Of a stretch of DNA of 64,000 nucleotides, positions 17,934-25,921 are shown one piece after another. Position 1 is the first letter of the stretch. Every line of letters begins with the position of its first letter. The position numbers and the translations under genes were made by a program. The DNA is taken from the NCBI RefSeq assembly GCF_014646295.1, contig NZ_BMNE01000008.1, positions 62,001 to 126,000 of the forward strand, read 5' to 3'. The notes below the pieces were generated by a model. It did no database searches, was not told where the DNA came from, and was given only the letters and a program-made list of their open reading frames with translations. The DNA comes from Nocardia rhizosphaerihabitans (GTDB lineage Bacteria; Actinomycetota; Actinomycetes; Mycobacteriales; Mycobacteriaceae).

Positions 17934-19370
17934 TCAGTTGCCGATCGGCGCTCCGAACAGTCCGGCGAGAGTCTCGCCGACGATCGATACCCATTCGGCC
18001 CAGGTTCGCTGATCGAGGGTCATCGAGCCGACATCGTTGAGCGTGCACCCGGCGGGGACGGGCACGCCGGCGAAGCGGTCGCGCATCCACATCATCACGC
18101 TGGGCACCGCGATCGGTTCCAGCGAGAGGTGCTCGCTGAGATGGTCGCGGGTGTAGGTGATCCGGGCCGCGGGGTCCTGGCAGTAGGTTCCGTACAGCGT
18201 GTTGACCGGGCCTACCGGAACCAGCCAGTCCATGTTGGCTTGGTAGAGGTAGACGGGCATGGTCGGGGTGGTCTTGCCCATACGGGTGCGGTCGAGAACC
18301 TTCTTCGCCTCGGGGGCGTCGAGTGGGTCGCCCGGGGTGTTGAGCAGGCCCTTGATGTTCATGAACGGCAACGTCAGTGCCTGGTAGGTGACGCACATGC
18401 GGTCTTTGGCGTCGAGCAGCGTCTGGGCGAGTGGGGTGCCGGTTCGGCGGAGGAAGGCGTTGAATTCGGGTTCCTCGTGGGCGAGTCCGATGATGCCGCC
18501 GAAGACGACGCCCGAGGCCGCGTTGTTGTCGGCGAGGTCCACCAGGGCGCCGAGGTCGGCATCGGTGCCGCCGGAGGCCGCTCCCACGATGTTCAGTTCG
18601 GGTGCGTAGGTGGGGGCCAGTTCCGCGGCGTGCATGGTCGGGACGGACCCGCCCGAGTAGCCCATCATGCCGACCTGGGTCGCCGCGCCGTCGAGTCCGA
18701 GCGGGGTGAAGTTCTCCGCGGCCCTGATGCCGTCGAGGGCGATGCGCCCGGCGAGCGGTCCGTGCGCGAACGCGGCGTTCGGTCCCTGATGGTCGGGGAT
18801 GACGACCGCCCAGCCCTGCTGGAGCGCGACCTGTACCTCCAGGAAGGAGATCGGCGCCACCGCCTGGCCGGTGATCTGGCCGGGAATCGACCACTGCTGC
18901 ACCGCGTACGACGAGGCACAGTACTGGCCGGTCGAGTCCTCGGCCATGTGGTACGAGAGCAGATTCCGGGTGCCTGGGGCGACCTCGCCGCGTGGCTTCA
19001 GCACGGTCGCGACGGCCGGAATCGGCTGGTCGTAGCTGTTGTTGGAGCGGAACGACACCTGCCAGGCGTCGACATTGACCGGCAGCAGGGAGAAGTTCGC
19101 GACCCGCACTTCGCGCGCGGCGATGATCTCGCCGGGCTGCTTGGCGGCGACGACCTCGGCGGGCGGGCGGTAGAACCCGTCGAACTCCGGGATCGCCGGT
19201 GAGCTGAAGAACGGCGGGGCCGGCTGCACCGGGCCGTCGTAAGGATCGGCGAATGCCGGTGTGGCGCTGAGGATCAGCAGCATGCCGAGCGTGGTGCTGC
19301 CCCCTGTGGTGAGGCTGCGGAGCAAGCCTGCCCGCCCGCTGTAGTCGGATCTGTTTCGCGTACCGAGCAC
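17934..19370 (-). CDS. secreted lipase, secretory-lipase (LIP) family
   Basis: 478 residues, GTG start behind AAGGGG. A signal peptide is visible (SLTTGGSTTLGMLLILSATPAFA, cleavage near residue 42). The alpha/beta-hydrolase nucleophile elbow is GYSGGS near residue 238. A strand-rich N-terminal part (YHMAEDSTGQYCASSYAVQQ) and a C-terminal His region (YTRDHLSEHLSLE) fit the LIP family of triacylglycerol lipases. A perfect palindrome lies 22 bases upstream and a TetR gene lies next upstream on the same strand, so expression is probably repressed by that regulator. Confidence 0.8.
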   Translation of the reverse strand: MLGTRNRSDYSGRAGLLRSLTTGGSTTLGMLLILSATPAFADPYDGPVQPAPPFFSSPAIPEFDGFYRPPAEVVAAKQPGEIIAAREVRVANFSLLPVNVDAWQVSFRSNNSYDQPIPAVATVLKPRGEVAPGTRNLLSYHMAEDSTGQYCASSYAVQQWSIPGQITGQAVAPISFLEVQVALQQGWAVVIPDHQGPNAAFAHGPLAGRIALDGIRAAENFTPLGLDGAATQVGMMGYSGGSVPTMHAAELAPTYAPELNIVGAASGGTDADLGALVDLADNNAASGVVFGGIIGLAHEEPEFNAFLRRTGTPLAQTLLDAKDRMCVTYQALTLPFMNIKGLLNTPGDPLDAPEAKKVLDRTRMGKTTPTMPVYLYQANMDWLVPVGPVNTLYGTYCQDPAARITYTRDHLSEHLSLEPIAVPSVMMWMRDRFAGVPVPAGCTLNDVGSMTLDQRTWAEWVSIVGETLAGLFGAPIGN

Positions 19371-19391
19371 GCGGCACCCCTTCGATCAAGT

Positions 19392-19411
19392 TTTAGACGC
19401 CGTCGTCTAAA
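19392..19411. promoter_or_regulatory. perfect palindromic operator upstream of lipase
   Basis: TTTAGACGCCGTCGTCTAAA: 8-bp arms TTTAGACG / CGTCTAAA around a 4-base centre. It lies between the TetR gene end (19456) and the lipase start (19370), ideal for blocking lipase transcription. The neighbouring TetR protein is the obvious ligand. Confidence 0.7.
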
Positions 19412-19455
19412 TTGTGCCGCACGTTACAGCGCGCCGGAGCCGTTCGGCAAGTGCG

Positions 19456-20079
19456 TCAGGGCAGGGTGAGGGCGACCAGGAAGCGGGTGAGGACCTCGAC
19501 GAGATCGTCGAAACCGGTGCGGGGCTCGGTGCTGCTCCACTGGTGCACCAGCGCCATCAGTGCGCCGATGAATCCTGTTGCCGCCGTGTGATACCCGCCG
19601 ACGGGGGTGAAGTCCTGGCCGAGCGCGAGCCGCAGTTCCGTGGCGAAGAAATCGGCCCAGACCTCGCGCTGCTCGATCCGGTGACGCTCGAAATCTTCAC
19701 TCACGCCGACACATTCGACGAAAGAGACGCGCGCGCGATGGACATCGGAGCCGACCGACTCCGCGTAGGCGCGCATCGCGGCCCGCGCTCGGGTGACGAA
19801 ATCGTCGGCGGCGGTATCGGCGACCGCGGCGGCGACGGCCTGGCGCGCGTCGACCTGCACCGCGTCATAGACCGCGAGCAGCAGTTCTTCGCGGTTCGCG
19901 AAGTGCTCGTAGAACTGGGCGCGTGCCAGGCCGGCGGCCTTGCAGATGCTGGTGATGGAGCTGTTGCGGTACCCGGCTTCGCCGAAGACGGCGAGTCCGG
20001 CGAGCAGGAATCGGTCGCGCCGCTGGGCGCGTCGGTCGTCGACTCGGCTGCTCGCGCGGGAAGAACTGGGGACCGTCAC
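19456..20079 (-). CDS. TetR/AcrR family transcriptional regulator (lipase-linked)
   Basis: About 207 residues from GTG 20079 (an upstream in-frame extension to 20187 is low-complexity and probably not translated). Helix-turn-helix: RRDRFLLAGLAVFGEAGY, then SITSICKAAGLARAQFYEHF at about residues 30-50. The C-terminal ligand domain is of the long-helix type. It lies on the same strand 85 bases upstream of the lipase gene and is divergent from an SDR gene; the TTTAGACG palindrome sits between it and the lipase. Likely repressor of the lipase, perhaps also of the SDR. Ligand unknown, possibly a fatty acid or steroid. Confidence 0.8.
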   Translation of the reverse strand: MTVPSSSRASSRVDDRRAQRRDRFLLAGLAVFGEAGYRNSSITSICKAAGLARAQFYEHFANREELLLAVYDAVQVDARQAVAAAVADTAADDFVTRARAAMRAYAESVGSDVHRARVSFVECVGVSEDFERHRIEQREVWADFFATELRLALGQDFTPVGGYHTAATGFIGALMALVHQWSSTEPRTGFDDLVEVLTRFLVALTLP

Positions 20080-20265
20080 CGCCGTCAGGATAGTGAACGG
20101 GCGCGTCGGGGCGAATCCGGCCCGCTGCGTGCCCGAGCTGCTGCGTCGTGAAGTCGGCGCCGATCCGGAGGATTCTCGACCGTTCATTTAGGCATATCCC
20201 CACGCGGACGGTGCCGCGCTCCTACGGTGGAGAGTGGCTCAGTTCTCGCGAGGAGGAATGTGGAC

Positions 20266-21000
20266 ATGGGACGGTTGGCCGGCAAGGTCGCGGTGATCAG
20301 CGGCGGGGCGCGGGGGATGGGGGCGGCGCACGCGCGCCGGTTCGTCGCCGAGGGCGCGTCGGTGGTGCTGGGTGACGTGCTCGACGACGAAGGGGCTGTC
20401 GTCGCGAAGGAACTCGGGGACGCCGCGATCTACCGGCATCTGGATGTGCGCGAACCCGAGCAGTGGGCCGCGGTCGTCGCGGCGGCGGTCGAGACCTTCG
20501 GTGGGCTGCACGTGCTGGTGAACAACGCGGGGATCGTCAACGGGAATCTGCTGGTCGACTTCGCGCTGGAGGAGTGGCAGCGGATCATCGATATCAATCT
20601 GACCGGGACGTTCCTCGGGATGCAGGCCGCGGTGCCCGCGATGACCGACGGCGGGTCGATCGTGAACATCTCCTCGGTCGAGGGCATGCGCGGCAGTCCG
20701 GGGTTGCACGGTTACACCGCAACGAAATTCGCGGTGCGTGGGCTCACCAAGTCGGCGGCGCTGGAGCTCGCGGCGCAGGGGATCCGGGTGAACTCCGTAC
20801 ATCCCGGTCTGATCAGCACGCCGATGACGGAAGGGATTCCGGCGGACTTCCTGCAGATTCCGGTGAAGCGGGCAGCCGAGCCCGATGAGGTGTCGGCGCT
20901 GGTCGCCTATCTGGCCTCGGACGAGTCGTCGTACTCCACGGGCGCGGAGTTCGTCGTCGACGGCGGGCTCACGGTCGGGGTGCCGCACAAGAGTTTCTGA
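20266..21000 (+). CDS. short-chain dehydrogenase/reductase, 3-alpha/20-beta-hydroxysteroid dehydrogenase-like
   Basis: 244 residues from ATG 20266, preceded by GAGGAGG. Classic SDR: Rossmann motif SGGARGMGAAHA at residues 13-24, LNNAG-type VNNAGIVNG near 85, and catalytic Ser-Tyr-Lys in NISSVEG ... GYTATK near 135-155. The sequence is close in style to actinobacterial hydroxysteroid dehydrogenases. It is divergent from the TetR gene. The exact substrate cannot be fixed by eye. Confidence 0.85.
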   Translation: MGRLAGKVAVISGGARGMGAAHARRFVAEGASVVLGDVLDDEGAVVAKELGDAAIYRHLDVREPEQWAAVVAAAVETFGGLHVLVNNAGIVNGNLLVDFALEEWQRIIDINLTGTFLGMQAAVPAMTDGGSIVNISSVEGMRGSPGLHGYTATKFAVRGLTKSAALELAAQGIRVNSVHPGLISTPMTEGIPADFLQIPVKRAAEPDEVSALVAYLASDESSYSTGAEFVVDGGLTVGVPHKSF

Positions 21001-21010
21001 GCAGGTCGGT

Positions 21011-21046
21011 GCTGGTCGGCGGAACTCTTCGGTTCCGCCGACCAGC
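21011..21046. terminator. bidirectional terminator
   Basis: Perfect 15-bp stem GCTGGTCGGCGGAAC / GTTCCGCCGACCAGC with a 6-base loop TCTTCG, between the convergent SDR and WGR-propeller genes. Confidence 0.85.
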
Positions 21047-21057
21047 GGCCGTGTCGG

Positions 21058-22479
21058 TCAGCCCAGGCGGCGGATGTCGCCGCGGACGCGGTAGAAGCCG
21101 CCGCGGGCCGATTCGGTGACGGCGTCGACGACGTAGCGGGTGCCTGCCTGGCGGATGTCGCGGGGGAACTGGACGTTCCAATCGCGCTGGTAACCGGGGC
21201 TGACGACGTGTACGCGCAGGGAGCCGCCGTGTTCGACGCATTCTACGACGATGCCGGTGCCCGCGTCGGTGGTGACCTCGAGGGTGCTGGAGGCGGTGAC
21301 GGCGGAGATCTCGGGCGCCTTGACCGAGACGGTGCTGGGGAGCACGCCCTGGTCGGCGTCGCGGATGGCGGATTCGCTCACGTCGAGGCAGGCCAGGGCG
21401 CCGGAGGTGGTGACCAGGTACAGCTTCTCGTCGTGGTACTGCATGGAGTAGGCCGAGCCGCAGCCGGTGGCCAGTTTCCACAGGCGGGTGCCGGTGGCGT
21501 CGAAGCAGTAGACCGAGGAGTGCGAGTCGCCGGCGAAGACGTAGCGGCCGTCGGGGGAGGCGGCGCAGGAGAAGACGGCGGCGTCGCACTGGTAGGCGCG
21601 GGTGGTGACGCCCTGCTTGGTGATCTCCTCGACGCGGTTGGCTCCGGTGCCCGCGTAGACGTCGGAGGTCTCCTGCCAGCCGAACAGGACCGAGCCGTGG
21701 GTGGGTGAATGCCATTGGGTGGCACCGGTTTCCAGGTGGTACTTGGTGACGCCGTTGCTGTGGCCGTGGTAGACGCCGGTGGGGTCCAGGCGCACCATCC
21801 AGCCGGACGAGCCGGTGCTGCGGGCCGACCACAGGGATTCCTCCTCGTGGTCGATGACGGTCAGGCCGCCCGCGGCGTCGGAGGCGGCGAGGATGCCGTC
21901 GTGGATGTCGAGCCAGTAGACATCGGTGGCCGAGACGTCGTAGGCGGCGCGCGGGACCTTGCCCGACAGGTCGTAGACGCGGCCGTCGTCGCAGCCGGCG
22001 TAGATCCAGAAGTCGTCGGCCACCAGGCATTTCACGCCGTCGGGCAGCTGGTAGCGGTTGGTCACCACGCCGTCGGGGGTGAGGGTGAAGACCTCGCCGT
22101 TCTCGTTGCCGACCCAGCAGCGCTGCTCGTCGACGAAGATGCCGAACGCGGCGGCGCCGGAATCGAAACGCCACAGGACCGGGGCGCTCTTGGCGGTGGA
22201 GCGCTGGCTGGTGATCACGCGGCGAGTCACCGCGCGACGCTGGCGCCCACCCATCACGGCGGGCGCGTAGCCCTTGCGGACCTTCTCCCCGATCTTCTTC
22301 TGCGCGGCCGACTTCGCCTTCTCCGCGGTGGCGAACGAGCTCGCCTTGGACTGACCCTGCTCACCGATCCGGCCGAAGCGGATGTTGACCTGGGTGCCGG
22401 TGACGATCACCTCGTAGAACTTGTGCGAGGAACCGGTGTCGTCGGACAGTTCCAGGTAGGTGGTTTCGGCGGTCGTCAT
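21058..22479 (-). CDS. WGR domain fused to beta-propeller
   Basis: 473 residues from ATG 22479 (GAGG upstream). Residues 1-80 form a WGR-type domain (YLELSDDTGSSHKFYEVIV, IRFGRIGEQGQSKASSF, ATAEKAKSAAQKKIGEKVRKGY), here with FGR replacing the classic WGR triplet. A basic linker follows (GGRQRRAVTRRVI), then about 380 residues of propeller repeats (WVGNENGEVFTL, YAGCDDGRVYDLSG, FAGDSHSSVYCFDATGTRLW). WGR domains bind nucleic-acid ends in PARPs and related proteins; the propeller partner suggests a bacterial DNA-damage or interaction protein. The long ORF continuing upstream out to 23262 is shadow of the photolyase. Function unknown. Confidence 0.75.
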   Translation of the reverse strand: MTTAETTYLELSDDTGSSHKFYEVIVTGTQVNIRFGRIGEQGQSKASSFATAEKAKSAAQKKIGEKVRKGYAPAVMGGRQRRAVTRRVITSQRSTAKSAPVLWRFDSGAAAFGIFVDEQRCWVGNENGEVFTLTPDGVVTNRYQLPDGVKCLVADDFWIYAGCDDGRVYDLSGKVPRAAYDVSATDVYWLDIHDGILAASDAAGGLTVIDHEEESLWSARSTGSSGWMVRLDPTGVYHGHSNGVTKYHLETGATQWHSPTHGSVLFGWQETSDVYAGTGANRVEEITKQGVTTRAYQCDAAVFSCAASPDGRYVFAGDSHSSVYCFDATGTRLWKLATGCGSAYSMQYHDEKLYLVTTSGALACLDVSESAIRDADQGVLPSTVSVKAPEISAVTASSTLEVTTDAGTGIVVECVEHGGSLRVHVVSPGYQRDWNVQFPRDIRQAGTRYVVDAVTESARGGFYRVRGDIRRLG

Positions 22480-22568
22480 GGATCCTCGCTGAGCTCGTGC
22501 GGTGTGTCGAACGAGCGAAAAGTAGCAAGGCACACCGACATCGGCGGGGCGAGTGGTGTCCGCGCAGG

Positions 22569-23891
22569 TCACATGCCCGCGACGTCGAGTAGCGGTGGGG
22601 GATAGACGGAGTGGGGGATCTCGGCGCGCCAGGGGCGGTGGATGGTGGGGCCGTGGAGGTGGGCCAGTTCGGGAAGCCAGGTGCGGGCGTAGGTGCCGTC
22701 GGGGTCGTAGCGGTCGGCTTGGCGCAGGGGGTTGAGGACGCGGTTGGGGCGGGTGTCGGTGCCGGTGCCCGCGGCCCACTGCCAGTTGAGCTGGTTGTTG
22801 GCGAGGTCGGCGTCGACGAGCCAGTGCAGGAAGTGGGCCGCGCCGATGCGCCAGTCCAGGCGCAGGGATTTGGCGAAGAAGGAGGCGGTGATCAGGCGGG
22901 CGCGGCCGGGGAGCCAGCCGTCGGTGACGAGCTGGCGCATGGCGGCGTCGATGATCGGGTAGCCGGTCCGGCCTTCTTTCCAGGCGGCGACGGCGTCGGG
23001 GTCGGTTCGCACGGCGAACGGGCCGGGGCGGTAGCTGGTCCAGGCGGTGTCGGGGCGGGCCGACAGGAGCTGGTGGTGGAAGTCGCGCCAGGCGAGCTGG
23101 CGGGCGAAGGCGTGGCCGCCGGGGTCGGACAGGTCGGTGCGGTGGACGATCTCGACGGGGGACAGGCAGCCGAAATGCAGGTGGGGGGAGAGGTGGGAGG
23201 TGGCGTCGGCGGCGAGGTCGTCGTTGCGGTCGGCGTAGTCCTCGATCGGGCCCGCGAGCCACTTGTGCAGCAGCACGCGGCCGCTGATCTCGCCGCCGCG
23301 CGGGCAGTTCGGGGACGGGTCGCCGGCGGACAGGTCGCCGGGTGCCGGCAGGGGGTCGCTCGTCACCTCGGGAACGGTGAGGTCGCGCGGAGTTCCGAGC
23401 GGGTGGCGCTGGTTGGCGTCGACCCAGCGCCGGAAGTAGGGGGTGAACACGGCGTAGTGGTCGCGGCCGGTGGCGGGGGTGAGGACGGCTGGGTCGGCGG
23501 CGGTGACTACCGCGCTGTGGGTGCGCACCACGCAGTCCGTTCCGGCGAGGCGGTCCCGCAGGGCTTGTTCGCGGCGGGTGGCGTAGGCGCTGACGTCCTC
23601 GGCGAGGTGCACCGCGCGGGCGCCGGTCTCGGCGACGATCCGGGCGAGTTCGTCGGTGAGCTCGCCTCGCCGGACCACGAGGCGGCCGCCGATGCCGCGC
23701 AGGCGCTCGTCGAGTTCGGCCAGCGCGGTGGCGAGGAAGACGGCGCGATTGGGCGGACAGCGGTCCGGGACGATGCGGTCGTCGACGACGAACAGCGGGA
23801 CGACGGCGTCGCTCTCGCGGTGCGCGGCGGTCAGGACCGGGTTGTCGGCGATGCGCAGGTCGCGGGTGAACAGTGCGATCGAGACGGTCAT
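22569..23891 (-). CDS. phrB: deoxyribodipyrimidine photolyase (class I CPD photolyase)
   Basis: 440 residues. N-terminal alpha/beta antenna domain (IALFTRDLRIADNPVLTAA), C-terminal helical FAD domain with LSPHLHFGCLSPVEI, QLAWRDFHHQLL, TGYPIIDAAMRQL, NNQLNWQWAAGTGTD and NPLRQADRYDPDGTY. These match light-driven cyclobutane-dimer repair enzymes. Start ATG 23891 overlaps the lipocalin stop (ATGA), so it is the second gene of a lipocalin-phr operon. That operon is divergent from the MerR/B12 regulator operon and shares the direct-repeat operator at 24537, which fits light induction. Confidence 0.93.
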   Translation of the reverse strand: MTVSIALFTRDLRIADNPVLTAAHRESDAVVPLFVVDDRIVPDRCPPNRAVFLATALAELDERLRGIGGRLVVRRGELTDELARIVAETGARAVHLAEDVSAYATRREQALRDRLAGTDCVVRTHSAVVTAADPAVLTPATGRDHYAVFTPYFRRWVDANQRHPLGTPRDLTVPEVTSDPLPAPGDLSAGDPSPNCPRGGEISGRVLLHKWLAGPIEDYADRNDDLAADATSHLSPHLHFGCLSPVEIVHRTDLSDPGGHAFARQLAWRDFHHQLLSARPDTAWTSYRPGPFAVRTDPDAVAAWKEGRTGYPIIDAAMRQLVTDGWLPGRARLITASFFAKSLRLDWRIGAAHFLHWLVDADLANNQLNWQWAAGTGTDTRPNRVLNPLRQADRYDPDGTYARTWLPELAHLHGPTIHRPWRAEIPHSVYPPPLLDVAGM

Positions 23892-24493
23892 CGGGCGCAC
23901 AGCGGGGTGATGTCGGAGCGGCCGCCCGCGGTCGGGGTGGTCAGGTAGACACAGGTGTTCTGACCCGTGGCCACGATCGCGGCGTCGATGTCGTTCCAGG
24001 TGGCGGCGTCGACGGCGGGGGTGCGGGACAGGACGAAGCCGGACAGCCGGCTGGGATCGGTGACGACCGCCCAGGAGTAGTCCGGGCCAAGGGCCGTGAC
24101 GATGTAGTTGGGGGCGCCGGTGCGCTGATCCTGGCCGGGCACGCCGGGGAAGGAGACGTGCAGCTGGGCGCGGGTGACGGGATCGGTCACCGTCGCGGTG
24201 CCCCGGATCTCGTTGGTGCCGCCCGACCAGGTGCGGCAGCGGTTGTAGACGCCGACGTCACCGGCGTCGTCGAGGGTGTAGGTGGCGGTGGTGTCGCCGG
24301 CGCAGTCGAGGCTGAACGGGGCCGGGATCGCGGCCAGTTGGTGCCAGACACCCAGATATCGCTCGATGTCGAGCGACGGCACCGGCGCCGGGGGCGCGGC
24401 GGAAGCGGTGGCCGGTGCCAGCGTCACGGCGGCCATCGCCGCGCAGGCGAGCAGCGGCAGACGGAACGGAGCGGTGGAACGGGCGATGCGCAC
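23888..24493 (-). CDS. secreted lipocalin-family protein
   Basis: 201 residues with a clear signal peptide (LPLLACAAMAAVTLAPATASAA). The lipocalin GxW motif is present after it (YLGVWHQLAAIPAPF), followed by beta-barrel strands and C-terminal cysteines (NTCVYL, ITPLCAR). Relatives of Blc/apoD bind lipids. It leads the lipocalin-photolyase operon; lipocalin genes recur in light-regulated LitR-type clusters. Likely extracytoplasmic lipid carrier. Confidence 0.8.
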   Translation of the reverse strand: MRIARSTAPFRLPLLACAAMAAVTLAPATASAAPPAPVPSLDIERYLGVWHQLAAIPAPFSLDCAGDTTATYTLDDAGDVGVYNRCRTWSGGTNEIRGTATVTDPVTRAQLHVSFPGVPGQDQRTGAPNYIVTALGPDYSWAVVTDPSRLSGFVLSRTPAVDAATWNDIDAAIVATGQNTCVYLTTPTAGGRSDITPLCAR

Positions 24494-24536
24494 GGGAACT
24501 CCTCTGATCGGCGATACTGACAGGCTACCAGTGAAT

Positions 24537-24554
24537 GATGCATAATCGATTCAT
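24537..24554. promoter_or_regulatory. LitR/CarH-like direct-repeat operator 1
   Basis: GATGCAT-AATC-GATTCAT: two GATKCAT half-sites in the same orientation with an 11-bp period. It overlaps a plausible -10 (CATAAT 24541-24546, with CTGACA 24517-24522 as -35, 18-bp spacer) for the DUF4267/MerR operon, and lies 44 bases from the lipocalin start on the other strand. One site could control both directions. Confidence 0.75.
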
Positions 24555-24573
24555 CTGACGAGAGGAGTCCCCG

Positions 24574-24954
24574 ATGAAACGTCAGTGGCCGTTCCGTTTG
24601 CTCGGTCTGGCGACCGCCGCCTATGGCGCGAGTGTGGCCGTTCGTCCCGAGGTGCTGCTGCGGCCGTGCGGATTCGAGACCGACCGGCCGGGCAACCGGG
24701 CGCTGGCGCGCATGGTCGGCTGCCGGGACGCGATCTCGGGCGCGGCCATGGTGCTCGCGCCGGATGCCCGCGTAGCGTGGGCCGCCGCGGGTGTGCGGAT
24801 CGCGGCCGACCTCGCCGACGCGCTGGTCCTCGGCGCGGCGGTCGACCCTCGTCTGCGCCGCACCGCGATCGCGGTGCCGCTGGTCTGGGGCCTGCTCGGT
24901 GCCGGGAGCACGGCACTGGCGTGGCCGCGGCGACCCGTCGCCGCACGGCCGTGA
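24574..24954 (+). CDS. small membrane protein, DUF4267-like
   Basis: 126 residues, ATG behind AGAGGAG. Four hydrophobic segments (FRLLGLATAAYGASVAV, MVGCRDAISGAAMVLA, AAAGVRIAADLADALVLGA, IAVPLVWGLLGAGSTALAW) in the pattern of DUF4267/DUF4345-type proteins. First gene of the operon with the MerR/B12 regulator. Function unknown; membership in the light regulon is inferred from its operator. Confidence 0.65.
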   Translation: MKRQWPFRLLGLATAAYGASVAVRPEVLLRPCGFETDRPGNRALARMVGCRDAISGAAMVLAPDARVAWAAAGVRIAADLADALVLGAAVDPRLRRTAIAVPLVWGLLGAGSTALAWPRRPVAARP

Positions 24955-24989
24955 CACGGGGGCGGAGCGGCGTCGGTCAGAATAGAGCG

Positions 24990-25832
24990 ATGCCCGCCGG
25001 TTCCACCCCTGTCTCCGACGCGGCCGGGTACACGGTGCGCGCGGTCGCCGATCGTCTCGGCATCCCGACGGCCACCCTGCGCAGCTGGAATCGCCGCTAC
25101 GCCATCGGGCCCGCGCAAGACCGTCCCGGTCGGCATCGGCTCTACACCGAAGCCGACATCGCCCTGCTCGAACGCATGCTGATGCTGATCCGCGACGGAG
25201 CCAGCCCGGCGGGCGCGGCGGCGGCCGCGCGGGGGCCCGCGGTGCTGGCCGGTAACCGCGCCGAGCTGCTCGACGCCGCGTTCGCGCTGGACTCCTCGAC
25301 CTCGGTCGGCCTGGTCGAGGCGCATGTGCGGGCCTACGGCGTGGTCCGCACCTGGGACGAGTTGTGCCGGCCCGCCTTCGCCGACATCGTGGCGCGCCAG
25401 GGTGTGGGGGAGAACTGCATCGATGTCGAGCATCTGCTGTCGTGGTCGATCGCGGCGGTGATGCAGCGGGTGCAGACCGTCCCCGCGGCCGCCGAGCGGA
25501 CCGTCGTCCTCGCCTGTACCGGCGGTGAGACCCATTCGCTCCCACTGGAAGTGCTGCGCGCGGCGCTGGCCGAGCAGGGGGTGGGCGCCCGGATGCTCGG
25601 CGCGGACGTGCCGACCGTCGCGCTGGTCGGCGCGCTGGCCCGGCCCGCGGGGCCGACCTCGCTGCTGCTGTGGTCGCAGCGGGAATCGAGCGCGCTGACC
25701 TCGGCCGTGCTGGCCGGTCTCGACGCGGGCGCGCGGGTCTTCGTCGGCGGCCCCGGCTGGGACGCGGCGTTGCTGCCGCCCGCGGTCGTGCGGATCGCCT
25801 CTCTCGCGGGGGCGGTCGAGGCGTTGCGCTGA
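24990..25832 (+). CDS. MerR-family regulator with B12-binding domain (LitR/CarH-like photoregulator)
   Basis: 280 residues. N-terminal MerR helix-turn-helix (YTVRAVADRLGIPTATLRSW, RRYAIGPAQDRPGRHRLYTE) at residues 12-55. A helical bundle holds the Glu-His pair (DVEHLLSW) near residue 150. The Rossmann-like B12 domain has CTGGETHSLPLEVL near 180, where the His fits the lower-axial cobalt ligand of CarH. CarH senses light through adenosylcobalamin: dark tetramer represses, light breaks it. The Trp nine residues before Glu-His in CarH is Gln here, so photochemistry may differ. Surrounded by photolyase, lipocalin, flavoprotein, DUF1365 and Cfa-like genes, the usual LitR regulon. Confidence 0.85.
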   Translation: MPAGSTPVSDAAGYTVRAVADRLGIPTATLRSWNRRYAIGPAQDRPGRHRLYTEADIALLERMLMLIRDGASPAGAAAAARGPAVLAGNRAELLDAAFALDSSTSVGLVEAHVRAYGVVRTWDELCRPAFADIVARQGVGENCIDVEHLLSWSIAAVMQRVQTVPAAAERTVVLACTGGETHSLPLEVLRAALAEQGVGARMLGADVPTVALVGALARPAGPTSLLLWSQRESSALTSAVLAGLDAGARVFVGGPGWDAALLPPAVVRIASLAGAVEALR

Positions 25833-25855
25833 CGACTGGCCGTCGCCCATCAAAC

Positions 25856-25873
25856 GATGCATAATTGATTCAC
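25856..25873. promoter_or_regulatory. LitR/CarH-like direct-repeat operator 2
   Basis: GATGCAT-AATT-GATTCAC, same direct-repeat geometry as operator 1 and again containing CATAAT (25860-25865) as a likely -10. It lies 49 bases before the flavoprotein start, at the head of the three-gene FAD/DUF1365/methyltransferase operon. Confidence 0.75.
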
Positions 25874-25921
25874 TTCGGGTGGATCGTCCATCCGCTGGCC
25901 GGGGACGACCGGAGGAATCAC

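Noticed and set aside
21709-23948. Long plus-strand frames over WGR-propeller and photolyase genes
   Set aside because: Antisense shadows rich in Gly/Val/Ala; the minus strand encodes clear families.
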